Positions 11,139 through 20,621 of a stretch of 64,000 nt of DNA are shown here, piece after piece. This DNA comes from Paenibacillus glycanilyticus (GTDB lineage: Bacteria > Bacillota > Bacilli > Paenibacillales > Paenibacillaceae), in assembly GCF_023715145.1 (NCBI RefSeq), contig NZ_JAMBNP010000002.1, positions 62,001 through 126,000 on the forward strand, written 5' to 3'. The notes below the pieces were generated by a model. That model saw only the letters and a list, made by a program, of their open reading frames with translations, was not told where the DNA came from and ran no database searches. Position 1 is the first letter of the stretch. Every line of letters starts with the position of its first letter. Both the position numbers and the translations under genes were made by a program.

Positions 11139-11268
11139 TATTGTTCAACAACCTCTCTCATGAAATTTTTGACTTTCTATAGTAACGACGAAGGAACGAC
11201 AGCGAAATCGACAAGCAAATATAAAAAAATATTTTCGATAAAAATCGACATTTTTCGAAATGTGTTCA

Positions 11269-11296
11269 TTGAAATATAGCTCCTCGCTCGTACAAT
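11269..11296 (+). promoter_or_regulatory. candidate sigma-A promoter for the GH43 gene
   Basis: TTGAAA at 11269-11274 and TACAAT at 11291-11296 are separated by 16 bases. The leader to the start codon would be about 195 bases, with the cre-like site inside it. Confidence 0.5.
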
Positions 11297-11397
11297 AGGA
11301 TTAATATCTTATACTCCGTTGATTTGTTCTATATTTCGTTGCGCGCCTGCATGTTCAAAGCTTGAAACCATGCTCTACACTGAACTAGCAGAAAGCT

Positions 11398-11411
11398 TGA
11401 AAGCGCTTAAA
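11398..11411 (+). promoter_or_regulatory. cre-like catabolite control site
   Basis: TGAAAGCGCTTAAA matches the cre consensus TGWAANCGNTNWCA at 13 of 14 positions. It lies downstream of the candidate promoter and about 90 bases before the start codon, a position where CcpA would act as a roadblock. Confidence 0.5.
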
Positions 11412-11498
11412 GAATCCCTTGCTGCACGGGAGGAGAGATAGGTTTAGGGAGTAACTTCGGGAACAGATCAACAATAAGAATAATAAGGAGTGTATATG

Positions 11499-13487
11499 AT
11501 GACCAACGCAAGACGTTCAACAAAGCTGTTTTCTTTATTTATGGCGGCATTATTTATTCTCTCAAGCGCGATAGTGGTCCAGCCTGCGCATGCGGCTTCA
11601 AACCCGGTAACGATCATTAACAACACGGACAAGCTGGACACCGATGGCAACGCGATTTGGGCGCAGGGCGGCTGGGTCATGAAGGAGGAAGGGGACAATA
11701 CCTATTACTGGTATGGGATGGATTTCGAGACGTCCGGCCTCAAAAAGATCAACGTATATACCTCGGCAGACATGAAGAATTGGACGGGTCACGAGGATAT
11801 CGCGGACTTTTCCACGATCAATCCGAAGCTTGTTGCGACCAATGATCCCACGCCGCAATTTGCTCATAGTCAATGGGTCGGCAGACCGCTCGTGAAGTAC
11901 AACGCTATACTGGACAAGTACGTGCTGTTTGCCGAATGGGGCAACGGTGACGGCAACCGCAATAAAATTGCGATTTTTACAAGCGATTCCGCGACGGGTC
12001 CGTTTACTTATGAGAAGTACATCAGTCGTCCGGGCGGCAATAAAATGGGTGATTTAGGCTCCATTTTCACGGATTCTGACGGAAGCACTTATTTGACGTA
12101 TACGAATGATACCACCTACACGAATGACGGTATTCAGATTGCCAAGCTGACGGCCGATTTCATGAACGTTCAGGAAGTAACCAAACAGCTCATGTCAACG
12201 GGGCCTTACAAAGAAGCAACCTCTCTGTATAAGTACGGCTCCAAGTATATGATGATGGCCTCCAGGACAAATGGCTGGTCGTCCAGCGAAACGTACTGCT
12301 ATTCCGCAACCAGCTTGAGCGGCACTTGGAGCTCTCCTTATCAATGCGCAACAAGCCCGTATTCGGGCATTTCCTTCGACACGCAGATTGACCAGGTCTT
12401 GCCGATTCAAGGAACAGAGGGCACTATGTACATGTTCATCGGAGACACCTGGAACAAATTCGGCGGAACTACTGGCGTTGGCCGCAATAAATGGTACCCG
12501 TTGACCTTCGACGGCAATGGCAATCCTACCATCAATGGCTATGCGCAGTGGAATCTGGATGCTGCGGCGGGCACCTGGTCCCCTTCTTCCCTGCTCAGCC
12601 TGACGCAAACCTTTGCGCTGGTGAACCGTAATTCCGGTAAAGCACTGAGCATTGTGGGCAACTCCGCGTCGGACGGCGGCTTGGCCGAACAACGGCCGTA
12701 TACGGGAGCGGGAAGCCAATATTGGAAGCTGGTAGAGGCGGGCTCCGGGTATTACTATATTCAAAATACGAACACCGGCAAGGTGCTGGAGATTACCGAT
12801 TCTCTTGCAAGCGACGGTACGGATCCTTCCACGAAAGACGGTACGCAGGCAAGCCAACGGACATTAAACGGCAATGCGAATCAGAAGTGGGAGCTTATTG
12901 GCACCGGGGACGGTTACTACAAGCTCAAAAACGCAAACAGCGGCAAAGTGCTGGGCATGAGCGGCGGATCAACCGGAGATGGAGCGCCTGTCATTCAATG
13001 GGCGGAATCCGGCTCAACCAACCAGAATTGGAGTCTTGCACCGGTTGCCCATATTGATCTGACGAAGACGTATTCGATTACGAATCTGAATAGTCTCAAA
13101 GCGCTTGGAACCGTAAACAATTCCGCCGGAGACGGTGCTCAGATCGAGCAACGGACCTATTCAGCGGATTCGGCAAGCCAGAAGTGGCAGTTCGAATATG
13201 CCGACGGCTATTACAAAATTAAAAATGCAAATAGCGGAAAATATATAAGCAACGGCGCTTCCGCCTCGGATAACGCCAATTGCACCATTTGGACGGGTTC
13301 TGCTTCTACGGCTCAGCAATGGGTCATCACGGATGCTTACAATGGAAGCTTCGAGATAAAAAGCCGCAACAGCAGCAAATACTTAACGATCAGCAATGAA
13401 AGCAAAAATGACGGAGCTTTGAGCATCCAGTTCAGCGAAACGGCGAAATGGAGCCAGGGCTGGATTCTGACTGATGTTAATCCTTAA
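11499..13487 (+). CDS. secreted GH43 exo-beta-1,3-galactanase-like enzyme with ricin-type lectin repeats
   Basis: A 662-residue exported protein. A signal peptide ends near PAHAAS (residue 33). A GH43 propeller of the subfamily-24-like type spans about 45-365. The general acid fits E239 in YKEATSLYK, followed by ASRTNGW, as in exo-beta-1,3-galactanases. The FDTQIDQVLP segment puts a Gln (Q296) where that family uses Gln in place of the usual catalytic Asp. The family's ERP motif near residue 128 reads VGRP here, so one expected Glu is Gly. Residues from about 370 to the end hold ricin/CBM13-type repeats with many NxxSGK and Q-x-W motifs, enough for two domains. AAGGAG lies eight bases before the ATG at 11499; an ATG at 11496 is equally in frame. 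It is probably active on arabinogalactan. Confidence 0.85.
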   Translation: MTNARRSTKLFSLFMAALFILSSAIVVQPAHAASNPVTIINNTDKLDTDGNAIWAQGGWVMKEEGDNTYYWYGMDFETSGLKKINVYTSADMKNWTGHEDIADFSTINPKLVATNDPTPQFAHSQWVGRPLVKYNAILDKYVLFAEWGNGDGNRNKIAIFTSDSATGPFTYEKYISRPGGNKMGDLGSIFTDSDGSTYLTYTNDTTYTNDGIQIAKLTADFMNVQEVTKQLMSTGPYKEATSLYKYGSKYMMMASRTNGWSSSETYCYSATSLSGTWSSPYQCATSPYSGISFDTQIDQVLPIQGTEGTMYMFIGDTWNKFGGTTGVGRNKWYPLTFDGNGNPTINGYAQWNLDAAAGTWSPSSLLSLTQTFALVNRNSGKALSIVGNSASDGGLAEQRPYTGAGSQYWKLVEAGSGYYYIQNTNTGKVLEITDSLASDGTDPSTKDGTQASQRTLNGNANQKWELIGTGDGYYKLKNANSGKVLGMSGGSTGDGAPVIQWAESGSTNQNWSLAPVAHIDLTKTYSITNLNSLKALGTVNNSAGDGAQIEQRTYSADSASQKWQFEYADGYYKIKNANSGKYISNGASASDNANCTIWTGSASTAQQWVITDAYNGSFEIKSRNSSKYLTISNESKNDGALSIQFSETAKWSQGWILTDVNP

Positions 13488-13505
13488 TTTTTATCTGGAA
13501 GGTTT

Positions 13506-13541
13506 TACCGGGGTGCGCCTTAAGGTGTCTCCGGTTTTTTC
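13506..13541 (+). terminator. intrinsic terminator after the GH43 gene
   Basis: ACCGG and CCGGT arms enclose a further CC/GG pairing, followed by six T residues and a second T run. It separates the galactanase-like gene from the two-component operon. Confidence 0.7.
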
Positions 13542-13596
13542 CGTTTTTAATTCTTGGCGATGCCGTTCTTACCCATCCATTCAAGGCAGGTGTTCT

Positions 13597-15366
13597 ATGG
13601 CGCGACTGTTCTCCATTCGCAAATATTTACCATTCACTTATAAGATGATGATTCCCTATCTGGTACTGGTTTTAATCACCGACATCGTCATCGGCTATGT
13701 ATCGTACGGCATGCTCGTAAAGTCGCGCACGGAGGTTGCCGAGACGGGGATTCGGGCGGCACTCGAGCAAACCAGAAACAATGCCGATTACAGGATGACC
13801 GAAATTCAGCGGATTTCGGACCAGCTGTTTGGCAATCTTGCCTTCCAGCAGGCTTTGCAGAGGCATGGAGACAGGCTGGATATGTACTATACCATGATCG
13901 ATGATATTTATCCGCAGCTGGATGCTCCTTTAGACCTGTATGGCAGCCCAATCCGGCTGACGCTGTATGCGGTTAATCCTGACATCGGGGAAGCGGGCAA
14001 GCAGTCTGCCAATGAAACGCCTATTACCAAAAGCGAATTTTTCGTACAATCCTTTGCCTCCCTGAAGAACCGCATCTGGTTTCAGGAGCTGCAGGCGGAC
14101 AGAAAGGACAACAACGTCTGGATTCAATCCGATACGGATCATAAACTGGACAACGTCTCCCATTTACGAAAGCTTGTTTCGTTCAGCGATTATCAGACCG
14201 TTATCGGTTATATCCGCATCACCGTTAACTTTGACGGTCTTCTCAGCAATTTAACGAAATATCCGGAAGAGCAGGGCCTAGGCCTGCGCGTCATCGACCG
14301 TTCCAATAATGAAGTCCTATACTCTCGCACGCCATTTGCTGCCTCGAAGAGTGACGCTGCCTATTTGAATTTGCGAGAAGATCTCGACGAGACTCCATTC
14401 GCCATTGAAATTCAGGTGCCTCATGAATACTTGAACAAGGATGCCAAACGCCTGCAGCTCACGCTTGGCTTGATTTGCGCGATCAGCTTTATCGTCATGG
14501 GAGCTATCGGCTTCGCGGTAGCTGCCTTGTCGGGCAGAAGAATGAAGCGGATTGTCTCCCATGTCCGTTCGTTCCAGGACGGCAATCTCGAGCGGAGGCT
14601 CATGATGAGCGGCAATGACGAGTTTGTCCTTATTGCGCATTCCTTCAATAATATGGCGTCAAGCATCCAGAACCTGATTCAAGATGTATACAAACAGGGC
14701 ATACAGAGGAAACAGGCGGAGCTTGAAGCGCTGCAGGCGCAGATCAATCCCCATTTTCTATACAATACGCTGTCGACGATCAGCAGCCTGAACAATCTGG
14801 GCAAAACAAGGGAAGTAACCGAAATGGCGAAGAAGCTGTCCCGGTTCTACCGGCTGACGCTTAACAACGGGCAGGTGCTTATTCCGCTTCACAAGGAGCT
14901 CGAGCAGGTTCAAGCCTATCTCGACATCCAGAAGGTCAAATATGCCGACTCCTTTAAGGTGTATGTGGATATGGAGCCCGAAGTAAGCGAGGTCAGAATC
15001 ATTAAGCTTCTATACCAGCCATTCGTTGAAAATATATTCAAGCACGCATGGTTTGGGGATACGATAGCCATTCGCCTCACCGCAAAGCGCGTTGGAAACG
15101 ATCTGGAATTAAAAATTATTGATACGGGCATCGGCATGCAGCAGGAAACGATTAACAAAGTTCTTCGAAGCACAATGCAGTCCAACACTTATGGCTTCAA
15201 GAACGTGGAAGACCGAATCAAGCTGCGGTACGGTCCCGAGTATGGCGTGCAAATGGCCAGCGTATATGGCGGGGGCACAACCGTAAGGCTGCTGCTTCCT
15301 ATTCAGACAGAGGCTAGTGAGCTAAGCGACGAGACAAGCTACCCCGAAATAAAGGAGAGAAAATAA
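13597..15366 (+). CDS. YesM-type sensor histidine kinase
   Basis: A 589-residue membrane sensor kinase. One membrane segment spans about residues 15-35. An extracellular Cache-like sensor follows to about 280. A second membrane segment (LGLICAISFIVMGAIGFAVA) lies near 287-310, then HAMP, then a His_kinase domain with phospho-acceptor H386 in INPHFLYN, and a HATPase domain with PFVENIFKHAW and DTGIGM. Kinases of this family pair with AraC-type response regulators and usually control sugar importers. I chose the ATG at 13597 (AGGCAGG upstream); the frame is open back to 13474, but that part covers the preceding terminator. The response regulator starts one base after its stop. The probable target is the importer operon at 17045. 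Confidence 0.93.
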   Translation: MARLFSIRKYLPFTYKMMIPYLVLVLITDIVIGYVSYGMLVKSRTEVAETGIRAALEQTRNNADYRMTEIQRISDQLFGNLAFQQALQRHGDRLDMYYTMIDDIYPQLDAPLDLYGSPIRLTLYAVNPDIGEAGKQSANETPITKSEFFVQSFASLKNRIWFQELQADRKDNNVWIQSDTDHKLDNVSHLRKLVSFSDYQTVIGYIRITVNFDGLLSNLTKYPEEQGLGLRVIDRSNNEVLYSRTPFAASKSDAAYLNLREDLDETPFAIEIQVPHEYLNKDAKRLQLTLGLICAISFIVMGAIGFAVAALSGRRMKRIVSHVRSFQDGNLERRLMMSGNDEFVLIAHSFNNMASSIQNLIQDVYKQGIQRKQAELEALQAQINPHFLYNTLSTISSLNNLGKTREVTEMAKKLSRFYRLTLNNGQVLIPLHKELEQVQAYLDIQKVKYADSFKVYVDMEPEVSEVRIIKLLYQPFVENIFKHAWFGDTIAIRLTAKRVGNDLELKIIDTGIGMQQETINKVLRSTMQSNTYGFKNVEDRIKLRYGPEYGVQMASVYGGGTTVRLLLPIQTEASELSDETSYPEIKERK

Positions 15367-16938
15367 ATGGACATCACGATGCTGCTGGTAGATGACGAAG
15401 CCATTGATCTGGAATGGCTGCAGGTGAGGGTGGCGAACGGAGGTTTTCAAGGGCTTCGGATAGTAGGAACGGCGAAGAGCGGATTTGCCGCGCTTACGAT
15501 GATGGAGCAGGAGAGGATCGACATTATCCTGACGGATATACGCATGCCGATTATGTCGGGAATTGAGTTTGCGCGGAAAGCGAAGGAGCTTCAGCCGGAT
15601 GTCCGCATCGTTTTTATAAGCGGCCACGAGGATTTCAATTACGCCAAGGAAGCGATTCAACTGAAAGCTCATGATTATTTGTTAAAGCCCGTGGATGATC
15701 TCGATCTGGAGTCAACGGTAGCCGGCTTATGCGCGAAAGTAAGAGAGGACCGCCGCAACCGTTCCACGGTGCAGGAGGCGCTTCCTTACGTGCAGCGGGA
15801 GTTATTGCTACGCTGGTTCCGCGAAGTCTGCCCGGGAGAGGTTGAAGAAAGGGTGGCGGAGCTTCTGGCGCCTTATCTGGACGCGGGGGCTGCTGCCGTC
15901 TTAATTGAGACGGATGATTTGGAGCGGCATGCCAAGGAGATGACGGTTGAGGAAAAGCGTGCCTTGTGGCTGAAGGTAGAGTCCTTCCTCAAAGCCTTTG
16001 TGCAAAAAGAAGGACTTGGCGATTTCATGAACGGCTTCGACAACCGGTTTGTCCTGCTTGCATCGGGATTGGATGAAGACGGTGCCCAGCTGGAGAAGAT
16101 GATCCGGGCCTTTAAAGAAGCATTCCCGTTTACGATAACGATTGGTCTTGGAGACCGCGCGCACCGGGAGGCGGAGCTTCACGAATCGTACCGCCAGGCA
16201 GAGACGGCGCTTAGCATCAAATGGATTATGGGCAAAGACAGAGTAATACGCGAAGTTTCCGCGCGGGCGCTCGTTAAGCCCGCGGCCGCCGGCGTGGAGA
16301 AGCTTGTCAATGACATGCTGCAGGCGATTCTCGATTATGACCTCGTCAAGATCGATGACTGCCTGATCGCTTTATTCTGGCAGGACTATGGTCCTCTCCG
16401 CAAGAGCGAGGCTTATGATCTGATTGTCCGGATCACGTCCAAGCTGCATAGCGATTTGAAGCTGTTGAACGAGGATTTATACGGTCTATTGAACTGGGAT
16501 GCGCATCAGCCGGATGTCCTGTTCGAATTCGAGACGATGAACGATATCGTGTCGTGGCTGCGAAGACGCTTCTTCGAGCTGTCCGAGCTCTTGTTCCATA
16601 AACGCCGCAAGAAGGACCGCAAGCTTATCGCGGATATTATCGGCTATATGGAAGAGCATTTAGTGCAAAAGGTCACGTTGAAAGAGGTAGCCTCGCATTT
16701 TCATTTTACGCCTAATTACCTGGGATACCTCTTTAAAGAAGAGACGAGAGTCGCATTCAGCGATTATCTGAACGACATAAGGATCAGGAAGGCCAGCGTC
16801 ATGCTGGACGATCCGAGGCTTAAGGTCTACGAGATTGCGGAGAATGTAGGCTATAAGAACGTCATTTATTTTAACCGCATGTTCAAGCAAGCTACGGGAA
16901 TGACGCCGGGGGAGTACCGGAAGAAGAACAAAATATAA
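15367..16938 (+). CDS. YesN-type response regulator with AraC DNA-binding domain
   Basis: A 523-residue response regulator. The receiver domain (1-120) has the acidic pair D9/D10, phospho-acceptor D57 in ILTDIRMP and the conserved K107 in LLKPVDD. A long middle region of about 270 residues, typical of YesN proteins, leads to two AraC helix-turn-helix units at the C-terminus (VASHFHFTPNYLGYLFKEE, then IAENVGYKNVIYFNRMFKQ), ending in the standard GMTPGEYRKKNK. Its ribosome binding site AAGGAG lies inside the end of the kinase gene and the two reading frames nearly touch, so translation is probably coupled. It should activate the sugar importer genes just downstream. Confidence 0.95.
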   Translation: MDITMLLVDDEAIDLEWLQVRVANGGFQGLRIVGTAKSGFAALTMMEQERIDIILTDIRMPIMSGIEFARKAKELQPDVRIVFISGHEDFNYAKEAIQLKAHDYLLKPVDDLDLESTVAGLCAKVREDRRNRSTVQEALPYVQRELLLRWFREVCPGEVEERVAELLAPYLDAGAAAVLIETDDLERHAKEMTVEEKRALWLKVESFLKAFVQKEGLGDFMNGFDNRFVLLASGLDEDGAQLEKMIRAFKEAFPFTITIGLGDRAHREAELHESYRQAETALSIKWIMGKDRVIREVSARALVKPAAAGVEKLVNDMLQAILDYDLVKIDDCLIALFWQDYGPLRKSEAYDLIVRITSKLHSDLKLLNEDLYGLLNWDAHQPDVLFEFETMNDIVSWLRRRFFELSELLFHKRRKKDRKLIADIIGYMEEHLVQKVTLKEVASHFHFTPNYLGYLFKEETRVAFSDYLNDIRIRKASVMLDDPRLKVYEIAENVGYKNVIYFNRMFKQATGMTPGEYRKKNKI

Positions 16939-17004
16939 ACACGAACGTGGATTTGTTTTAGTTTTAGTTGCTCGGCTTACTTATGTCGAATCCTGTCCCT
17001 TTCT

Positions 17005-17010
17005 TATAAT
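17005..17010 (+). promoter_or_regulatory. candidate -10 box of the importer operon
   Basis: TATAAT lies about 35 bases before the first importer gene in a 106-base spacer. No good -35 box is present at 17 bases (TATGTC), as expected for a promoter that needs an activator such as the adjacent AraC-type regulator. Confidence 0.35.
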
Positions 17011-17044
17011 GAAGGCACAGACATAAGAAAGGAGTAGAGCTGAA

Positions 17045-17971
17045 ATGACTGAAAGACGCCATACCTTCTGGCGAGATATCGTGAAATACCGGACGCTGCT
17101 ATTCATGATATCACCAGCTGTTCTATTAATCCTGCTGTTCTCTTACGTGCCGATGGCGGGCATTGTGATCGCGTTCAAGCAGTTCGACTACAAAGGCGGC
17201 ATTTTCGGCAGTCCCTGGATCGGATTCGATAATTTCAAGTTCTTCTTCCAATCCGGCGATGCCTGGCGGGTAACCCGCAATACGGCCTTGTACAACATCG
17301 GCTTTATGGTGCTCGGCAACGTGCTGCAGATCGCCTCAGCCATCCTGCTGTTCGAGGTTGGAGGCAAATGGTTCCGCAAGCTTATGCAATCCGCTCTGTT
17401 CCTGCCTTACTTCATTTCCTGGGTTGTTGTGGGCTCCATTGCTTACAATTTCTTCAGCTACGACGTAGGCACAATCAACAGCGTATTGACATCTTTCGGA
17501 ATGGAAAGGATCGACATCTATAATACCCCATCCTATTGGCCGTATATTCTGTTGTTCTTCCACACCTGGAAGTTCCTTGGGTACGGCACGGTGATGTACC
17601 TGGCCGCCATCACGGCAATCGATACGGAAATGTATGAAGCAGCCGAGATTGACGGAGCGAACGTGTTCCAGCGCATTATGAAGGTTACGGTTCCCAACCT
17701 GGCCCCAACCTTCATCATTCTGATGCTGCTGGCCGTAGGGAATATCTTCCGCGGGGACTTCGGAATGTTCTACAACATGGTGGGAAGCAACGGCATGCTG
17801 TTCTCCGCAACCGATGTCATCGATACCTTCGTCTTCCGCCTTCTGATGGATACCAACGACTTCGGCATGTCTTCGGCAGCGGGCGTGTATCAATCGGTGC
17901 TTGGTTTCGTAACCATCCTGACCGTAAACTACGCCGTACGCAAATACGATAAAGATCGCGCTTTATTCTAG
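17045..17971 (+). CDS. carbohydrate ABC permease, LplB/UgpA-like
   Basis: A 308-residue inner-membrane permease of the CUT1 sugar importer family, LplB branch. It has six hydrophobic segments; the first follows a basic N-terminus and reads ISPAVLLILLFSYVPMAGIVIAF in part. The EAA coupling loop is at about residue 200 (YEAAEIDGANVFQRIMKVT), where the ATPase binds. YVPMAG-IVIAFKQFDYKGG is typical of importers of oligosaccharides such as rhamnogalacturonan fragments. An AGGAG lies nine bases before the ATG. It forms an operon with the second permease (19-base gap) and the binding protein. No ATPase gene is nearby, so a shared MsmX-type ATPase is expected. Confidence 0.93.
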   Translation: MTERRHTFWRDIVKYRTLLFMISPAVLLILLFSYVPMAGIVIAFKQFDYKGGIFGSPWIGFDNFKFFFQSGDAWRVTRNTALYNIGFMVLGNVLQIASAILLFEVGGKWFRKLMQSALFLPYFISWVVVGSIAYNFFSYDVGTINSVLTSFGMERIDIYNTPSYWPYILLFFHTWKFLGYGTVMYLAAITAIDTEMYEAAEIDGANVFQRIMKVTVPNLAPTFIILMLLAVGNIFRGDFGMFYNMVGSNGMLFSATDVIDTFVFRLLMDTNDFGMSSAAGVYQSVLGFVTILTVNYAVRKYDKDRALF

Positions 17972-17990
17972 AACGGGGAGGGACAACAAT

Positions 17991-18893
17991 ATGAGTGAAG
18001 TGGCCATGAAACGCAAACAGAAGGACAAGCTCCTTCTTGACATCATTGGTTATGTGGTACTGATTGCGTTAGCGCTAATCTGTATCGTGCCGTTCGTGAT
18101 TATTCTGTCGTCTTCGTTCTCCGATGAAGAAGCGATCCGAATGAACGGTTATACCTTGATTCCTAGCATTTTCTCAACGGATGCCTACCGCATGATTTTT
18201 AAATATCCCGATGACATTCTTCAATCCTACGCAGTGACGATAACCGTCACCGCAATCGGTACGGCGGTCGGTTTGTTCCTGACGGCCATGACGGCTTACG
18301 TGCTTTGCCGCAAAGATTTCAAGTGGCGCAATCATTTCGCTTTCTACTTCTTCTTCACGACGCTCTTCAGCGGCGGATTGGTTCCGTGGTACCTGCTTAT
18401 CGTGAACTATCTCGACATGAAAAATACGTTGGCGGCTCTTATCATCCCTTCGCTTGTCAATGTCTTTTATATCATGGTCATGCGGGCGTTTCTGGCTGGT
18501 ATTCCGGATGCGATATCCGAATCTGCCAAAATCGACGGCGCCGGCGATTTCCGGATTTTTATGAGTCTTATTCTCCCTCTTTCCAAGCCGGCTCTCGCAA
18601 CAGTTGGACTGTTTCTGGCGCTTGGCCACTGGAACGATTGGTATAGCGCGCTTCTGTTCATTTCCGATGATAAGCTGATGCCGCTTCAGTATTACCTGTA
18701 TCAGATGCTCGGCAACCTTGACGGCATGCGTAAAGCCATGCTGGGCACAGGCGGAGTCGTAGACGTCAATATCCCGGGAGAGAATCTGAAGATGGCGATG
18801 ACGGTTGTGGCATGTGGTCCAATCCTGTTCGCTTATCCCTTCATCCAGAAATATTTCGTGCAAGGCCTTACGATTGGCGCAGTCAAAGGGTAA
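17991..18893 (+). CDS. carbohydrate ABC permease, YtcP/LplC-like
   Basis: A 300-residue second permease of the same importer. It has six membrane segments and an EAA loop near residue 195 (ISESAKIDGAGDFRIFMSLILP, with ES in place of EA). The C-terminus, QKYFVQGLTIGAVKG, is the hallmark ending of this branch. GGGGAGGGACAAC supplies the ribosome binding site. It pairs with the permease just upstream to form the membrane channel for the sugar delivered by the lipoprotein at 18960. Confidence 0.93.
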   Translation: MSEVAMKRKQKDKLLLDIIGYVVLIALALICIVPFVIILSSSFSDEEAIRMNGYTLIPSIFSTDAYRMIFKYPDDILQSYAVTITVTAIGTAVGLFLTAMTAYVLCRKDFKWRNHFAFYFFFTTLFSGGLVPWYLLIVNYLDMKNTLAALIIPSLVNVFYIMVMRAFLAGIPDAISESAKIDGAGDFRIFMSLILPLSKPALATVGLFLALGHWNDWYSALLFISDDKLMPLQYYLYQMLGNLDGMRKAMLGTGGVVDVNIPGENLKMAMTVVACGPILFAYPFIQKYFVQGLTIGAVKG

Positions 18894-18959
18894 ACACAGG
18901 GCAGCCTGGTTTATTATAAAGTTTTCCTAGTATTTATACATTTTGAGGGGGAAAGCATC

Positions 18960-20543
18960 ATGATGAAGAAAAAATGGGGTCTGGCGCTGACAAGCGTACT
19001 GGCGGCATCGCTGATTCTCGGCGCATGCGGCAACAACGGCGGCAACAACGAAGCAGCAAGCAACAACGCGGGCAATAAAAACGGCAATGCCTCAAGCAGC
19101 CCTGCTGCTGACGACAAGATTGACACATCCGAAGCGGTTAAGCTGAAAATGATCATGCTTGGACCAAAGCCGGCCGATTATGATCAAGTATTTGGCGAAA
19201 TTAACAAGCAGCTTCAAGAGAAAGTGAACGCAACCGTTGACGCGGAATTTCTGGACTGGTCCGACTGGGGACAGAAGTATCCGCTGAAATTCGCGGCGGG
19301 CGAAGACTTCGACCTTATTTATACTTCGAACTGGGCGCAGTACAATCAACAAGCTCTCAAAGGCGGTTTCCTGGAGCTGACCGATGATCTGCTCGAGAAA
19401 TACATGCCGCAAACCTGGGCGGCAATGCCGAAGGTGAAATGGGATCAGGCGCGCATTAACGGCAAAGTGTACATGGTACCAGGAAACCAAAGCACGGAGT
19501 TTACGGATAAGCTGGTCTTGTACCGCGGCGATCTGCTCGAGAAATACAAGCTCCAGCCGATTGACAGCCCAGAGACCTACAAGGCTTATCTGGAAGCGGT
19601 GGCAAAGAACGAGAAAGGCATTACGCCGTACGGTCTGGAAGCAAGCGATTCGAAAACGCATAACCTGGACAAGCAGCTTCTGCTGCAGAAGAACGGCTGG
19701 AATATGCTTGGCGATGTTCCACTCGCTTATAAAGTTGACGATCCAAAAGGTCAAGTCTTCAATATGTACGACACGCCGGAGTTTAAAGATCTGCTTGCCT
19801 ACTATAAAGAGCTTGCCGACAACGGCGGCTGGTCGCGTAACGCTCTGACGAACAAAGGCGATACAACCGGCGATTTCAAGGCGGGCAAAGTTGCCTCGAT
19901 GTCTCATAACATATCGGCGCTTGGCGGCATTATGGCGTTCGTTAACAACGAGCATCCGGAATGGAAGCCTACGCTTGCCGACCTGTCGCCAGACAGCAAG
20001 AAATCGGAAGCGATTTCCACGCAAAACGGTATCGCGGTACATGCCACTTCAAAGAATGCGGAACGCGCGCTGATGGTGGTTGATCTGCTTCAAAACGATA
20101 AAACGCTGCATGATCTGATCATGTACGGGATTGCCGGCACTCATTACGAACCGGTTGGGGACAACCAGTTCACGAAAGTAGTGGACAAGTTCGGCAATTA
20201 CAACACCTTCTCGAACTGGGCTTGGAACTCCCCGCTGAACCGCGTGGATACCACTTTCCCGCAGGCGGCTCAAGATATCCAGAAGAAGTGGGGAACGCAA
20301 GTTTACCACTATCCGCTTGAAACCTTTGTCTTCGATAACTCGAAAGTACTGAACGAAATAACGAATGTCGGCAACGTGATGCTGCGTTACGGCGTACCTC
20401 TTGAATACGGCCTTATCCCGGATACGGCTAAAGGCCTCGATACGCTGCAAAAACAGCTGAAAGCTGCTGGCATCGACAAGATTCATGCCGAACTGCAAAG
20501 TCAAATTGACGCTTTCCTGGCTAATCAAGCTAACAAAGGATAA
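18960..20543 (+). CDS. carbohydrate ABC transporter substrate-binding lipoprotein (LplA-like)
   Basis: A 527-residue sugar-binding lipoprotein. The signal ends in a lipobox LILGAC near residue 23, followed by a flexible Asn/Gly-rich linker. The mature domain has the extracellular solute-binding pattern (LPGK-like APADYDQVFGEIN, then DWGQKYPLKFAAGEDFDLIYTSNW), as in LplA/YtcQ proteins that bind oligosaccharides. The DUF3502-like C-terminal third is present. The gene comes after its two permeases and is followed by a strong hairpin (20558-20584), which likely raises its transcript level over the enzymes downstream. An adjacent in-frame ATG at 18963 is an alternative start. Confidence 0.93.
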   Translation: MMKKKWGLALTSVLAASLILGACGNNGGNNEAASNNAGNKNGNASSSPAADDKIDTSEAVKLKMIMLGPKPADYDQVFGEINKQLQEKVNATVDAEFLDWSDWGQKYPLKFAAGEDFDLIYTSNWAQYNQQALKGGFLELTDDLLEKYMPQTWAAMPKVKWDQARINGKVYMVPGNQSTEFTDKLVLYRGDLLEKYKLQPIDSPETYKAYLEAVAKNEKGITPYGLEASDSKTHNLDKQLLLQKNGWNMLGDVPLAYKVDDPKGQVFNMYDTPEFKDLLAYYKELADNGGWSRNALTNKGDTTGDFKAGKVASMSHNISALGGIMAFVNNEHPEWKPTLADLSPDSKKSEAISTQNGIAVHATSKNAERALMVVDLLQNDKTLHDLIMYGIAGTHYEPVGDNQFTKVVDKFGNYNTFSNWAWNSPLNRVDTTFPQAAQDIQKKWGTQVYHYPLETFVFDNSKVLNEITNVGNVMLRYGVPLEYGLIPDTAKGLDTLQKQLKAAGIDKIHAELQSQIDAFLANQANKG

Positions 20544-20557
20544 GTTGTTAACAACAG

Positions 20558-20584
20558 GATGCAAAGCGCCAGCCGCTTTGCATC
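20558..20584 (+). terminator. hairpin (attenuator or leaky terminator) after the binding-protein gene
   Basis: A perfect 11-bp stem (GATGCAAAGCG with its complement) and a five-base loop, followed by TTATTTCTT. It covers an in-frame ATG at 20559, which argues that the next gene really starts further down at 20622. Confidence 0.75.
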
Positions 20585-20621
20585 TTATTTCTTACAGGGA
20601 GAATGGAGGACTGACTGGCAA

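Larger units (their letters stand above)
11139..11498. other. intergenic region upstream of the GH43 galactanase-like gene
   Basis: 360 bases without a gene. It holds a candidate promoter at 11269-11296 and a cre-like site at 11398-11411, both listed separately. The first 100 bases are AT-rich. A GTG at 11490 is in frame with the downstream gene but overlaps its ribosome binding site. Nothing else was recognised. Confidence 0.6.

Noticed and set aside
13474..13596. Longer start for the sensor kinase
   Set aside because: The extra 41 codons run through the preceding stop region and terminator hairpin, and there is no ribosome binding site. The ATG at 13597 places the first membrane segment properly near the N-terminus.
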